The position numbers and the translations under genes are program-made. The notes beneath the pieces were generated by a model. The model was not told the origin of the DNA and ran no database searches. It saw only the letters and a program-made list of their open reading frames with translations. DNA of 64,000 bases from Flavobacterium sp. CF136. GTDB taxonomy: Bacteria > Bacteroidota > Bacteroidia > Flavobacteriales > Flavobacteriaceae. Positions 1 to 9,419 of this stretch are shown one piece after another. The stretch covers positions 47,164 through 111,163 of the forward strand of contig NZ_AKJZ01000041.1 in assembly GCF_000282055.1 (NCBI RefSeq), in the 5' to 3' direction. Within the stretch, counting starts at the first letter, position 1. Every line of letters begins with the position of its first letter.

Positions 1-742
1 TGCCTCCTGTAACGTTGTAATCCTGATTGTTTCCATCTTTCATCTTTATGTCCATAACAGAGGAAAGACGCCCGCCGTACTGCGAGGGGCTGTTGCCTTT
101 TATGATGGAGGCATCCTTTAAAGCATCACTATTGAAGGTACTGAAGAATCCAAGAAGGTGGGAAGCATTATAAACGGGGGCCTCGTCGAGTAAAATTAGA
201 TTTTGGTCAGTGGCTCCGCCCCTGACGCTGAAACCGCTGCTGCCTTCACCGCTGCTTTTAATCCCGGGGAGCAGCTGGATGGTTTTCATGACATCTTTTT
301 CTCCGAAGAGAACCGGTAATTTTTCTATTTTTTTTATATTGAGCGTTTCAATGCCCATCTGGGCTTCTGAGAGGTTTTTGTCTTTTTTAACCCGGGATAC
401 TATTACCTCGTCAAGTGTGTTTGTTTCGGGGGTCTGCTCAAGTGACCATTCAATTTTGGTGTTTTTATCAAGCAGGATGGCTTGCTGCTGCTGGTCAAAC
501 CCAATATAACTGCAGATAATGGTGTAAGTGCCTTCGGGAAGGGAGAGGGAATAAAAACCATATTCGTTGGTCATTACCCCAAGGGCAGGGTTTTCGGCTA
601 CCCGTATAGCGGCACCAATAATGAGTTCACCATTTTTTTTATCTTTAATGGAGCCGCTTATGGTGTATTTCTGGGCCATGGTTCTGCCGGCGCAGAAGAG
701 CAGTGTAACTAATGCAAAATGCCTTATTAAAAATGTTTTCAT
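1..742 (-). CDS. TonB-dependent receptor, N-terminal part (runs off the window)
   Basis: The minus strand is open from an ATG at 742 to the window edge, about 247 codons. It starts with a signal peptide (MKTFLIRHFALVTLLFCAG, then MAQ), followed by a carboxypeptidase-regulatory-like beta-sandwich (YTISGSIKDKKNG, then EYGFYSLSLPEGTYTI) and the start of a TonB plug domain (GIKSSGEGSSGFSVRGG, then DQNLILLDEAPVYN). This order is that of a SusC-like or TonB-dependent outer-membrane receptor importing a large substrate through the outer membrane. The substrate cannot be told from the N-terminus. The barrel lies outside the window. A LytTR-type two-component pair lies just upstream of it on the same strand and could regulate it, but that is inference only. 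Confidence 0.85.
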   Translation of the reverse strand, partial: MKTFLIRHFALVTLLFCAGRTMAQKYTISGSIKDKKNGELIIGAAIRVAENPALGVMTNEYGFYSLSLPEGTYTIICSYIGFDQQQQAILLDKNTKIEWSLEQTPETNTLDEVIVSRVKKDKNLSEAQMGIETLNIKKIEKLPVLFGEKDVMKTIQLLPGIKSSGEGSSGFSVRGGATDQNLILLDEAPVYNASHLLGFFSTFNSDALKDASIIKGNSPSQYGGRLSSVMDIKMKDGNNQDYNVTGG

Positions 743-850
743 TTATACTGTGTTTTACAGCAAAAATGAAAAAGCACAGCTAAATTTTAAGGATATTTTA
801 AATGAAGTGGACAGAAAGGCATATAAAGTGGACAAAAAAATTAAAAAGAA

Positions 851-1594
851 TCAATTTTGGGATAGCCACTCCAGAAAGTCTGTAACCTTTTCTTTTCCTA
901 CGAGTATTTTTTCGGGAAAATCAATGTTTAAAGTCAGTATTATTTTGCGGTGAAAATACTGTGAAGCTGAATTGACAGCTTTGCGGTTAATTAGAAACTG
1001 CCGGTTAGCCCTGTAGAAAAATGGGGCAAATTTCTGCTCCAGAACATCTAGTTTTGGGCCAAGGACCCAGGTTTTTTTATCAAAGGTATAGGCAATTACT
1101 GCATTGTCCTGAATGTAGAACAACGCTATGTTATTTCCTGATATGGGAATGATTTTGTCACCCTGGTAGATAATTACAGATGGCATTGTCTGTGTTTTGA
1201 AGGTGCTTATTATTTTAGTAAAGTCAACAGAGGCTTTGGGCTGTAATAATTTGAATTTCTGCAGGGCTTTTGCAACGGCTTCATTGGAGAAAGGTTTTAT
1301 AATATAATCGATGCCCATCGAATCAAAAGCTTCGAGGGTATACTGGTTAAATGCTGTGCAGAATATAACGGGAACCTTATTGTCGACTTCTTTGAATATA
1401 TCAAAACTTAATCCGTCACCGAGTTTGATATCGGAAAAGATCAGGTCAATATCGGGCGATTTAGAAAGGTATTCGATGCCTTCTTCCACCGATGGTATTA
1501 CGGCCTTAATAAGCGCTTCAGGCATAATGGACAAGATCGTTCTTGAGAGATCTTCTGCCAGGGGTTTCTCATCTTCAATTATTATAATTTTCAT
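851..1594 (-). CDS. LytTR-family response regulator
   Basis: A 247-residue regulator. Residues 1-120 form a receiver domain with the acidic pocket (IIIIEDE), the likely phospho-acceptor Asp55 in LIFSDIKLGDG and the conserved Lys of YIIKPF. Residues 150-247 are a LytTR DNA-binding domain (YRANRQFLINRKAV is the typical LytTR signature). Its start codon abuts the stop codon of the upstream kinase with no gap, so the two are almost certainly co-transcribed and translationally coupled. It should bind DNA as a phosphorylated dimer, acting on targets not identifiable here; the adjacent TonB receptor gene on the same strand is a candidate. Confidence 0.93.
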   Translation of the reverse strand: MKIIIIEDEKPLAEDLSRTILSIMPEALIKAVIPSVEEGIEYLSKSPDIDLIFSDIKLGDGLSFDIFKEVDNKVPVIFCTAFNQYTLEAFDSMGIDYIIKPFSNEAVAKALQKFKLLQPKASVDFTKIISTFKTQTMPSVIIYQGDKIIPISGNNIALFYIQDNAVIAYTFDKKTWVLGPKLDVLEQKFAPFFYRANRQFLINRKAVNSASQYFHRKIILTLNIDFPEKILVGKEKVTDFLEWLSQN

Positions 1595-2599
1595 CTATTG
1601 TATGGTTGGAATTATGACTGTGAAATTATCCTCTGTCTGATTTATTATTATTTCTTTATCAGTAATAAGCAGGTACCGGTTATTGAGATTTGAGAGTCCG
1701 GTATGGTTTTGTTCGACATGTTTTGCAGGGATTTTTATATTAGTTACAATTAAATTACCCTCAAGATATTTGATTGAAAAATGCAATGGTTTTTTCTTTG
1801 TAAAATGATTGTGCTTGAAAATATTCTCAACGAGTGTCTGTAAAGCAAATATGGGGATTTTATGATGGAAAACTGACGGAGGGATATCAATGTCAGATGA
1901 GAAAGCATCTTCAAAGCGTACTTTCTGAAGGGCGATATAATCCCTCACAAATTCAAGTTCTTTTTCCAGGATTACTACATCTTCTTTTTGGGAATGAATA
2001 GAATACTGAAGAAAATGAGATAAACGTATGGTATATTCAACTGCTTTTTTTTCATTTGTTGAGATCAGTGATTTTAAAACCCCCAGCGCGTTAAACAAAA
2101 AATGGGGCTGAAGCTGCTGTGTTAAAACCAATTTCTGAGCCTCACTGTTTTGAAGCCTGAGTTCCTGAACTTCTTTTTCGGCTGCGTTTCTTTTAAAATC
2201 AGCCACTATAGTCTGGCATAAAATCAAAATAACGGCATTGGGGAGCAGCGAAATAAAAATTCCATATACAATGTGCTGATTTTCTAAAGAATAGCGGGAA
2301 ATATCCTCAAAAGGCAGTATCGCCTGAGAGAGTAATCTAGTAAAAAGAATGACCGTATGTGCAATTAAAAACTTCCAAATAACATGCAGATGTGGAAAGT
2401 TTAATGCCAAATAAATATGGGAAGCCCATAGTATAAGTGTTGCAGCGCTAATAATAGTAAACAAGAGAATCGAGAAACTTAAACTAAGATTATCTACAAA
2501 ATAGGCAGGACTTGCCGCATATAAAGCAATTATTGGTGATATAAGGCATGCATTGAGCCAGAGTTTCTTTTTCATGGATTTTATTATCAAATTTGACAA
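1595..2599 (-). CDS. LytS-type sensor histidine kinase
   Basis: A 334-residue membrane kinase. Several hydrophobic segments cover residues 12-130, probably four membrane passes with little extracytoplasmic sequence, so it may sense a membrane signal. A short coiled coil (about 137-160) leads into the His_kinase box with phospho-acceptor His166 in QLQPHFLFN. The ATP-binding part follows (LVENIFKHNHF N-box, then TGLSNLNNRY in place of the usual glycine-rich box). It ends where its response regulator begins. A second Met at residue 9 (near 2575) is an equally plausible start. It should autophosphorylate and pass phosphate to Asp55 of its partner. Confidence 0.92.
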   Translation of the reverse strand: MSNLIIKSMKKKLWLNACLISPIIALYAASPAYFVDNLSLSFSILLFTIISAATLILWASHIYLALNFPHLHVIWKFLIAHTVILFTRLLSQAILPFEDISRYSLENQHIVYGIFISLLPNAVILILCQTIVADFKRNAAEKEVQELRLQNSEAQKLVLTQQLQPHFLFNALGVLKSLISTNEKKAVEYTIRLSHFLQYSIHSQKEDVVILEKELEFVRDYIALQKVRFEDAFSSDIDIPPSVFHHKIPIFALQTLVENIFKHNHFTKKKPLHFSIKYLEGNLIVTNIKIPAKHVEQNHTGLSNLNNRYLLITDKEIIINQTEDNFTVIIPTIQ

Positions 2600-2819
2600 A
2601 TTTATACTTTTCTCTTAAATATAGCAGCTGTTTAGGATAAGATTAACCTTCAGGTTTATTTTATGTTTTATAACCATATTTAAATTTTAATTGTTTGTAT
2701 TTTAGTGTTTTATATGTTTTTTGTTGTTTTTGAGTAAAAAATAATTGAACGTTTTGAAATCGATATAGATTTAAAATTTTCATAAATTTAGATCTATAGT
2801 TTGCAAAGTTAAAATAATA

Positions 2820-2850
2820 TTCGACATTTGTGTCGAACAAAAAAGTCGAA
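2820..2850. promoter_or_regulatory. Operator upstream of tetR: TTCGAC/GTCGAA palindrome plus extra half-site
   Basis: TTCGACATTTGTGTCGAA at 2820-2837 is an 18-bp inverted repeat (TTCGAC-N6-GTCGAA). A further GTCGAA half-site sits at 2845-2850, exactly 13 bp after the first GTCGAA. It lies immediately before the regulator's ATG at 2855, as expected for TetR autoregulation. The same palindrome recurs twice in front of the efflux operon. Confidence 0.8.
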
Positions 2851-2854
2851 TACT

Positions 2855-3466
2855 ATGTTATATGATGAATCTGCTTCAGATACCAAGACGCTGATTAAAA
2901 TTGCTGCAAAAAAGATATTTGTAAAGAGAGGTTTTGCAGGGACACGGTTAAAGGAAATTGCAGATGAGGCCAAAATCGGGCGTACTGCCCTGCATTACTA
3001 TTTTCACAGTAAGGAGAACCTGTTTGCGGAGGTATTAAAAGATTTCTTTTCAGCGATAGGTTCCAGGGTTACGAATTACGGTGATCTGGACAGGCCGGTT
3101 ATGGATATCATGAAACAGTTTGTAGGGGGATATATTGAAAGTGCAATACAAACACCCGAAATAGATTTATTTATGCTCAATGAATTTAATGAAAACCCTG
3201 AACTTATGCTCATGGCAAGAGACAGTGAGGATAAAGACCTTCCAAGTTATCTGATGAGTGCCATTCAAAAAGCCTGTGTTAATGGAGAGCTTAAAGGAAA
3301 TCCGGAGCAGATATTTATTTCGTTAATGTCTATGTGCATGTTCCCATTTGCTGGTATGGCAGCCATTAAAACCTTTATGAAGCTCTCCGATGAAGCCTAC
3401 ATTAACCTAATGAATGAGCGCAAAGAGTATCTGCTTAAGTTTGTCGAAACGGCATTTCTGCCATAA
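2855..3466 (+). CDS. TetR/AcrR-family repressor of the adjacent efflux operon
   Basis: A 203-residue protein when started at the ATG at 2855. A longer frame from a TTG at 2828 would run through the operator and is unlikely. Residues 5-60 form the TetR helix-turn-helix (AKKIFVKRGFAGTRLKEIADEA, then TALHYYFHSKENLFAEVL). The rest is a helical ligand-binding and dimerisation domain. The gene stands immediately upstream of a TolC-HlyD-RND operon on the same strand. Matching palindromes lie both before it and between it and that operon, so it very probably represses both itself and the pump until it binds a transported compound. The inducer is unknown. Confidence 0.92.
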   Translation: MLYDESASDTKTLIKIAAKKIFVKRGFAGTRLKEIADEAKIGRTALHYYFHSKENLFAEVLKDFFSAIGSRVTNYGDLDRPVMDIMKQFVGGYIESAIQTPEIDLFMLNEFNENPELMLMARDSEDKDLPSYLMSAIQKACVNGELKGNPEQIFISLMSMCMFPFAGMAAIKTFMKLSDEAYINLMNERKEYLLKFVETAFLP

Positions 3467-3483
3467 TATTTTTTTGCTCTGCA

Positions 3484-3514
3484 TTCGACAAAAATGTCGA
3501 ACAAAAAAGTCGAA
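3484..3514. promoter_or_regulatory. Operator copy 1 upstream of the efflux operon
   Basis: TTCGACAAAAATGTCGAA at 3484-3501 is a perfect-arm palindrome. It is followed by a GTCGAA half-site at 3509-3514, again 13 bp from the previous GTCGAA. It lies just after the tetR stop codon. Confidence 0.82.
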
Positions 3515-3560
3515 TACAACACTTGGCCTGTGAGAAAGGGTAAAATTTTTTTATACATAA

Positions 3561-3604
3561 TTCGACAAAAATGTCGAACAAAAATATCGAACAAAAATGT
3601 CGAA
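3561..3604. promoter_or_regulatory. Operator copy 2 with two phased half-sites upstream of tolC
   Basis: The identical TTCGACAAAAATGTCGAA occurs at 3561-3578. It is followed at 13-bp steps by ATCGAA (3586-3591) and GTCGAA (3599-3604), giving a short tandem array of AACAAAAATGTCG units. It lies 33 bp before the tolC start codon, an ideal place to block transcription or initiation. Confidence 0.82.
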
Positions 3605-3637
3605 CCTATAAACCCAATAAATAAAGATTAAAATAGT

Positions 3638-4975
3638 ATGAAACACAAGATTTACATCTTCTACTGGACTATCCTATCTACGATAGTGATAAGCGGAAGC
3701 CTGCAAGCCCAGGAGACTTATACCCTTGAGCAGTGTACAGCCACAGCACTTAGAGAGAGCCTTCAATTAAAGGCAGATGCCCTGGACCTGGATAAAACAA
3801 ATGCTTCCATTAAACAGGCGTACAGCGCACTGCTTCCCAGTATTAATATTAACGGAAGTTATCAATATTCCCCTAAGGTACAGACCTCGGTGCTGCCGGG
3901 AGAAACATTCGGGGGACAGGCCGGGACTTATTCCGCCTCCCAGCTGGGTGTAGCCCAGAACACATCGGCTACTGCGGAGCTTTCCCAAACCCTTTTTAAT
4001 GCTTCGGCGGTCATAGCCTTAAAGGCAGCAAAACTTCTTGTGGCCGGCAATCAGCTTCAGATTAAAAGCAGCCAGGAAGATTTGGTGTACAATGTGGCAG
4101 CGACCTATTACAGTATTCAGTCGCTTTTAAAACAGGAGGAATTAACGGGGCTAAGCCTGCAGAACACAGAAGCATTATTGAAAAGCAGTATAGATCAGCT
4201 GGCGGCTGGGCTTGCCACAGAGACAGATGTGGACAGGCTTACTGTGACCCGTGATAATACCAAAGCGAACCTTGCCGGACTTCAAAACAGCAAGGAAAAA
4301 TATTACAATCTGCTGAAAGTTTTGATGAACATGCCGCTGGATAGAGTAGTGAGCGTCTATCCTTTCAAGGATGAAGAACTGATTTCAGCATCATTGAATG
4401 ACTTTGATGCGACGCAGAAAACCAATTACCTGCAGCTGGTGCAGAACAGAAAAGTTTCCGAACTGGAGTATAAAAATATTAAAGCAGGCTATCTGCCTAC
4501 GCTGTCGTTTTTTGCCAATTATGGTGTAAACGGCTATTATAATAATTTCAGCCCTTTTAAAAACATAAACGACAAATTCTATCCAAGCTCTACTTTGGGC
4601 GTGAAATTAAAAGTACCTGTTTTTGACGGCTTCAGCATTAAATACCAGGCTAAACAAAAAGAGATAGAAATAAGCAAATTAGAGGTACAGACCAAACAGA
4701 CACTGCAGCAAAATGAGAAGGATGCCGCTAATGCACTGGCAGATTTAAACAGTAATCTTATTACGTATCAAAATCAGAAAAGAAATTTTGTCCTGGCCCA
4801 AAAAGTAATGAAGGATATCAATGTACAATATCAAAGCGGGCTTGTAAAAGTAAGTGATGTAATTAACACAACCAGTGACCAGCAGACGGCACAAAACAAT
4901 TATGTAACGGCGCTTATCAATATTAAGCAGGCTGAACTGGATCTTAAAAAAGCAAAAGGAAAGCTCCTGCCTTGA
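3638..4975 (+). CDS. TolC-family outer-membrane efflux protein
   Basis: A 445-residue protein with a signal peptide (MKHKIYIFYWTILSTIVIS, cleavage near LQAQ) followed by the repeated alpha-helical hairpins of the OEP family. The first repeat begins YTLEQCTATALRESLQLKA and the second around the LQNRKVSELEYKNIKAGYLPTLS segment. The protein would trimerise as the outer-membrane channel and periplasmic tunnel of a tripartite pump. It is the first gene of a plus-strand operon; the adaptor follows after 53 bp and the RND pump after a further 58 bp. It lies directly downstream of the TetR operators. Confidence 0.95.
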   Translation: MKHKIYIFYWTILSTIVISGSLQAQETYTLEQCTATALRESLQLKADALDLDKTNASIKQAYSALLPSININGSYQYSPKVQTSVLPGETFGGQAGTYSASQLGVAQNTSATAELSQTLFNASAVIALKAAKLLVAGNQLQIKSSQEDLVYNVAATYYSIQSLLKQEELTGLSLQNTEALLKSSIDQLAAGLATETDVDRLTVTRDNTKANLAGLQNSKEKYYNLLKVLMNMPLDRVVSVYPFKDEELISASLNDFDATQKTNYLQLVQNRKVSELEYKNIKAGYLPTLSFFANYGVNGYYNNFSPFKNINDKFYPSSTLGVKLKVPVFDGFSIKYQAKQKEIEISKLEVQTKQTLQQNEKDAANALADLNSNLITYQNQKRNFVLAQKVMKDINVQYQSGLVKVSDVINTTSDQQTAQNNYVTALINIKQAELDLKKAKGKLLP

Positions 4976-5028
4976 CAGTGACATAAAGTAGAAATTTTAA
5001 ACTCAGAAGCATTAAAATAAATATAAAA

Positions 5029-6084
5029 ATGAACAGATCAACCAAATTAATTATAACAGTAGTAATTACAGGAGGCATTATTGCCGCAGTGGTTTTCAAG
5101 CTTATTAATAATAAAAAAGAAGTAGTTTCAAAAGTATACCACCCCGATGTGAATACGGCTGTAATTGTTCAAGCCGATACAGTAAAATCCGGCCGTTTTG
5201 ACCTTACAAACTCTTTTACGGGGTCTTTTAGTCCAAATAGGGAAGTGATTCTCGGCTCGGAGATATCAGGAAAAGTGGTTAAAGTAAATGTAGAAGAAGG
5301 CTCTCACATACAGGCAGGGCAGGTCATTGCGCAGCTGGATAATGACATTATCCGTGCCCAGCTGCAGTCTGCCCAGGCCAGTTATGATAAAGCTTCCAAT
5401 GTCCTGAGACGTTATCAGCAGGCAGTTTCAGGGGTTACCCAGCTTCAGATTGACAATGCCAAAACAGATGTTTTGACCTCTAAGGCCGAGATCGACCAGA
5501 TGAAAAAGCAATTGAACCAGCATACCATAAGGGCGCCCTTCAGCGGTATTATTACCACTCGTAATTTTGACCTGGGCGCTATTGTATCGCCAAGTATGGA
5601 GATGGCTGCTTTAATTGACATCAGTTCTGTAAAACTTGAAATTAATGTTCCCGAAAAGAGTATTTCCCAATTCAGATCAGGGCAGAGTATTTCTATCAGC
5701 ACCGATGTGCATCCGGGAATCTCTTTTCAGGGAAAGGTTGACCTGATTGCCTCAAAGGCAGATGCTTCGCATAATTTTATGATCAGAATCCTTGTCCCTA
5801 ATTCCAAGTCTTTATTAAGATCGGGCATGTATGGCACTGTTTCACTGCAGAGCACAGTCTCAGACCAGGCCCTTACGATTCCAAGATCAGCCTTAATCGG
5901 ATCATCCATAAAGCCGCAGGTATATGTCATAGAGAACGGGGCTGCAAGAATCCGTAACATTCAGACAGGCGGGGGAAATGAAACCCGTATAGAGGTCAGG
6001 GCTGGATTAGATAAAGGTATGCAGGTCGTATCAGGCGGGCTGGTAAATTTAAATGACGGAACTAAAGTATCCATTGCAAAATAA
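5029..6084 (+). CDS. RND efflux periplasmic adaptor (HlyD/MFP family)
   Basis: A 351-residue membrane-fusion protein. One N-terminal membrane anchor or uncleaved signal (residues 7-24) is followed by a biotinyl-lipoyl-like half (EISGKVVKVNVEEGSHIQAG, then QVIAQLDN), a helical hairpin (about 105-160), the second lipoyl half (HTIRAPFSGIITTRNFDLGA) and beta-barrel and membrane-proximal domains. It would link the inner-membrane pump encoded next to the TolC channel encoded before it. It is second in the tetR-controlled operon. Confidence 0.95.
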   Translation: MNRSTKLIITVVITGGIIAAVVFKLINNKKEVVSKVYHPDVNTAVIVQADTVKSGRFDLTNSFTGSFSPNREVILGSEISGKVVKVNVEEGSHIQAGQVIAQLDNDIIRAQLQSAQASYDKASNVLRRYQQAVSGVTQLQIDNAKTDVLTSKAEIDQMKKQLNQHTIRAPFSGIITTRNFDLGAIVSPSMEMAALIDISSVKLEINVPEKSISQFRSGQSISISTDVHPGISFQGKVDLIASKADASHNFMIRILVPNSKSLLRSGMYGTVSLQSTVSDQALTIPRSALIGSSIKPQVYVIENGAARIRNIQTGGGNETRIEVRAGLDKGMQVVSGGLVNLNDGTKVSIAK

Positions 6085-6142
6085 GTTTAATTGTACAGGC
6101 CGGATGCACCGGTAAGTATCAAAAGTTAAAAAAAATAACAAT

Positions 6143-9100
6143 ATGACATTAACCGAAATATCAATCAAAAGACCGTCGCTGATTATTGTAATCTTTACAG
6201 TTCTTCTTTTAGGCGGGGTATTCTGCTATACCAAGCTTAGTTATGAGCTTATGCCCGATATGAGCCAGCCTACACTAGTCGTTACGACCCAGTATCCGGG
6301 AGCCGCACCGGTGAATGTCGAACAGACTGTAACCAAAGAAATAGAGGATGTCCTGAGCGGGGTTGACGGGATTAAATCAATATCATCCCAGTCGATGGAA
6401 GGAAACTCCATTATTACAGCTGAGTTTAATGTAGGAACAGATATAGACAGCAAAGAACAGGAAGTCCAGAGAAAAATTAATAATATTTTAAGCGAACTTC
6501 CCGATGATGTAAAAACGCCGGGTATCTCCAAGGTTACCCCGAGTGATTCTCCCATTATGCAGCTTACCGCCACTTCGAGTCTGACCAATGCGGCGTTTTA
6601 TGATGTGATGAAAAATGAGATCAAACCCCAGCTTCAGCAGATTGGGGGTGTAGGGGAGATTACTTTAATCGGGGGCCAGGAAAGGGAAATCCAGGTAAAT
6701 GTCATTAAGGACAAACTGGATTATTATGGTCTTTCGATATTATCCATTACACAGGCGATCAATAATGCCAATGTTGAGTTTCCTGCCGGTAAAGTTAAAT
6801 CTGAAGGCAGTATTGGACAAATGACAGTACGACTTGCAGGAAAGTTTACCTCAGTTGATCAGCTAAAAGAGGTTATTGTTGCACTTCCAGCAGCCGGAAG
6901 CCCTGTAAAATTAAGTGATGTGGCTACGGTTTCCGATGTCACAAAAGACCCGAGTTCGGTGTTCCGTTATAACGGGCAGAATGGAATTGGAATATTGATC
7001 AAAAAACAGGGTGATGCCAATGCTGTGGATATCAGTGAACAGGTAAAGCAGAAGATCGGCACGATAGAGAAAAGATATTCGAAAAATGGCATTAAGTTTA
7101 TTATTGCTGATGATTCGGCAGATTACACGCTTGATTCTGCTGATGGTGTGGTGCATGATCTTATAGTCGCAGTGTTCCTTGTTGCAGCCATTATGCTTCT
7201 GTTCCTGCACAGTCTCAGGGATTCACTTATTGTACTGGTTGCCATTCCGACCTCATTAATATCCACTTTTATAGCCATGTACCTTTTTGGGTTTACATTA
7301 AATCTAATGAGCCTTCTGGCATTGTCACTGGTCATTGGAATTCTGGTTGACGATAGTATTGTAGTACTGGAGAATATTCACCGGCATCTGCATATGGGCA
7401 AAGATAAACGCACGGCAGCCCTGGACGGGCGAAATGAAATCGGTTTTTCGGCCCTGGCCATCACAACAGTAGACGTTGTGGTATTTGGTCCGCTTTGTCT
7501 GATACAGAATACTATAGGGGATATACTTCGTCAATACTCACTTACTATTGTGGTAGCCACATTGATGAGTTTGTTTGTATGTTATACACTCACTCCCTGG
7601 CTGGCATCACGTTTTGGGAAGATTACTATTTTAAACCATGACAATTTTTTCCACAAACCCCTGGTATGGTTTGAAAAAATAATTGAAGCCCTGACCCATT
7701 GGTATGTCGGCGCCCTTAAATGGACGCTGCAGCATAAGTTGATTATGAGCGGTTTTATACTGGGGCTTTTTCTAAGCATCACTGCAGTTCTAAAACTGGG
7801 TGTTATCGGAAATGAATTTGTTACCCAGAGTGACAAAGGGCAGTTCAGGCTTGCTTTGGAGTTTGATAAAAACCTGACAGTAAAACAAAATAACCTGCGC
7901 AGTCTTGAGATTGAAAATTACCTGCGCAGGCAGGCTGATGTAACCACAGTTTTTAGTAACGTTGCGGGAAGTAGCACATCTTCTGTCGTTGCGGGAGTAG
8001 GGTCAGATTATAAAACAGAGCTCACAGTAACGGTGATTGATAAAAGCCTGCGCACAAGCAGCACCGAGCAGTTGATGCTCAAAAAAAGCCAGGAAATAGC
8101 ACAGCATTTCCCGGGAGTGAAGGTCAGCCCAAGCATGGTCAGCATGATTAACGGAGGAGATCCGATTCAGATTGTTTTAAATGGGGAAAACAAGGAGGAA
8201 TTAATGGATGCTGCCAATGAACTTAAATCACGTATTGCCGTAATGCCCGGGGCGATAAGTGCCAGTTTGAGCGTGGAGGCAGGAAATCCTGAGGTTGAGG
8301 TAAAAATTGACCGTGACAAGATGGGGCAGCTGGGCCTCACGATCAACAGCGTGGGGGCTACACTGCAGAATGCCTATGCAGGGAATGACGAGGCAAAATA
8401 TCGTGTAGGGAATAATGAATATGACATCAGGGTAAAATTTGATGATTTCAATAAACATGACGTGGAGGATGTCAGAAATATTTCCTTTATTAATGATTCA
8501 GGGAAACTCATATCCCTGTCACAGTTTGCAACAATTTCCCAAACCAGCGGACCTAGTGTATTGGAACGCAAAGACAGGCGTTCTTCTGTTACGGTAAAAA
8601 GTAATATTCTTGGAATCACATCGGGAGAGCTGGTAGACCGTATCAATAAATCCCTGCTTGAGAAACCTCTTCCCGAGGGTATCGATATACGATGGACCGG
8701 AGATGCCGAGCGGCAGGCAGATTCTTTCAGCTCACTCGCTTCGGCTATTATAGCGGCTTTACTGCTGATGTATCTGGTAATGGTGGCACTTTACAATAAC
8801 TTTATATACCCATTTGTAGTGTTCTTTTCCATACCAGTAGCTTTCCTTGGGGTATTTCTAATCCTGGCACTGACCAAATCCTCTATGAGTATTTTTACGA
8901 TTTTAGGTATGATTATGCTTTTGGGGCTAGTAGCCAAAAATGCCATTTTGATTGTCGATTTTGCCAATCACCGTAAAGAACATGGTGACAGTACCTGGAC
9001 GGCACTGGTAGAAGCCGGCAGAACCAGACTTCGTCCAATACTTATGACCACACTTGCCATGATTATCGGAATGCTTCCTATTGCAACAAGCACCGCTGCG

Positions 9101-9244
9101 GGAAGCGAATGGAAAAATGGATTGGCATGGGTTATTATAGGCGGACTGACAACGAGTTTATGCCTTACCGTTTTTATTGTGCCAATGGCCTACTATTGTG
9201 TGGACCGGGTTCGTGATAAATGGGCAGGAAGATTTTCTTCCTAA
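6143..9244 (+). CDS. RND-family efflux pump, inner-membrane permease
   Basis: At 1033 residues this is the full length of an AcrB/MexB-class transporter. It starts with the first transmembrane helix (SIKRPSLIIVIFTVLLLGGV), has a large periplasmic loop (VEQTVTKEIEDVLSGVDGI), the TM2-TM6 block with the GILVDDSIVVLENI motif that carries the proton-relay Asp pair, a second periplasmic loop, and TM8-TM12 (IMLLGLVAKNAILIVDFAN, then TRLRPILMTTLAMIIGMLP). It exports amphiphilic compounds using the proton gradient. The DD motif suggests a drug (HAE1-type) rather than a metal pump. It is the last gene of the operon. Confidence 0.95.
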   Translation: MTLTEISIKRPSLIIVIFTVLLLGGVFCYTKLSYELMPDMSQPTLVVTTQYPGAAPVNVEQTVTKEIEDVLSGVDGIKSISSQSMEGNSIITAEFNVGTDIDSKEQEVQRKINNILSELPDDVKTPGISKVTPSDSPIMQLTATSSLTNAAFYDVMKNEIKPQLQQIGGVGEITLIGGQEREIQVNVIKDKLDYYGLSILSITQAINNANVEFPAGKVKSEGSIGQMTVRLAGKFTSVDQLKEVIVALPAAGSPVKLSDVATVSDVTKDPSSVFRYNGQNGIGILIKKQGDANAVDISEQVKQKIGTIEKRYSKNGIKFIIADDSADYTLDSADGVVHDLIVAVFLVAAIMLLFLHSLRDSLIVLVAIPTSLISTFIAMYLFGFTLNLMSLLALSLVIGILVDDSIVVLENIHRHLHMGKDKRTAALDGRNEIGFSALAITTVDVVVFGPLCLIQNTIGDILRQYSLTIVVATLMSLFVCYTLTPWLASRFGKITILNHDNFFHKPLVWFEKIIEALTHWYVGALKWTLQHKLIMSGFILGLFLSITAVLKLGVIGNEFVTQSDKGQFRLALEFDKNLTVKQNNLRSLEIENYLRRQADVTTVFSNVAGSSTSSVVAGVGSDYKTELTVTVIDKSLRTSSTEQLMLKKSQEIAQHFPGVKVSPSMVSMINGGDPIQIVLNGENKEELMDAANELKSRIAVMPGAISASLSVEAGNPEVEVKIDRDKMGQLGLTINSVGATLQNAYAGNDEAKYRVGNNEYDIRVKFDDFNKHDVEDVRNISFINDSGKLISLSQFATISQTSGPSVLERKDRRSSVTVKSNILGITSGELVDRINKSLLEKPLPEGIDIRWTGDAERQADSFSSLASAIIAALLLMYLVMVALYNNFIYPFVVFFSIPVAFLGVFLILALTKSSMSIFTILGMIMLLGLVAKNAILIVDFANHRKEHGDSTWTALVEAGRTRLRPILMTTLAMIIGMLPIATSTAAGSEWKNGLAWVIIGGLTTSLCLTVFIVPMAYYCVDRVRDKWAGRFSS

Positions 9245-9419
9245 AACAAAAATGTATCAGCGCAGAATCAAATTTACTTTTTTGATAATTAAGTACCGTT
9301 AACGATTGTATTGGCCATGTGAATTTGAAAGTAAGTACTGGTATGTTTTATTTCGGAAGGATGGAAGTCCTTCCGAATTTTTACTTATGAATGTTTTTTA
9401 ATTAATAATCGATGAAATA

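Noticed and set aside
2828..2854. Longer TetR start at the TTG at 2828
   Set aside because: That stretch is the operator itself and the added residues are not TetR-like; the ATG at 2855 fits.
3484..3604. Short evenly spaced repeats that look like a CRISPR array
   Set aside because: Units are only 13 bp with no unique spacers; they are half-sites of the TetR palindromes.
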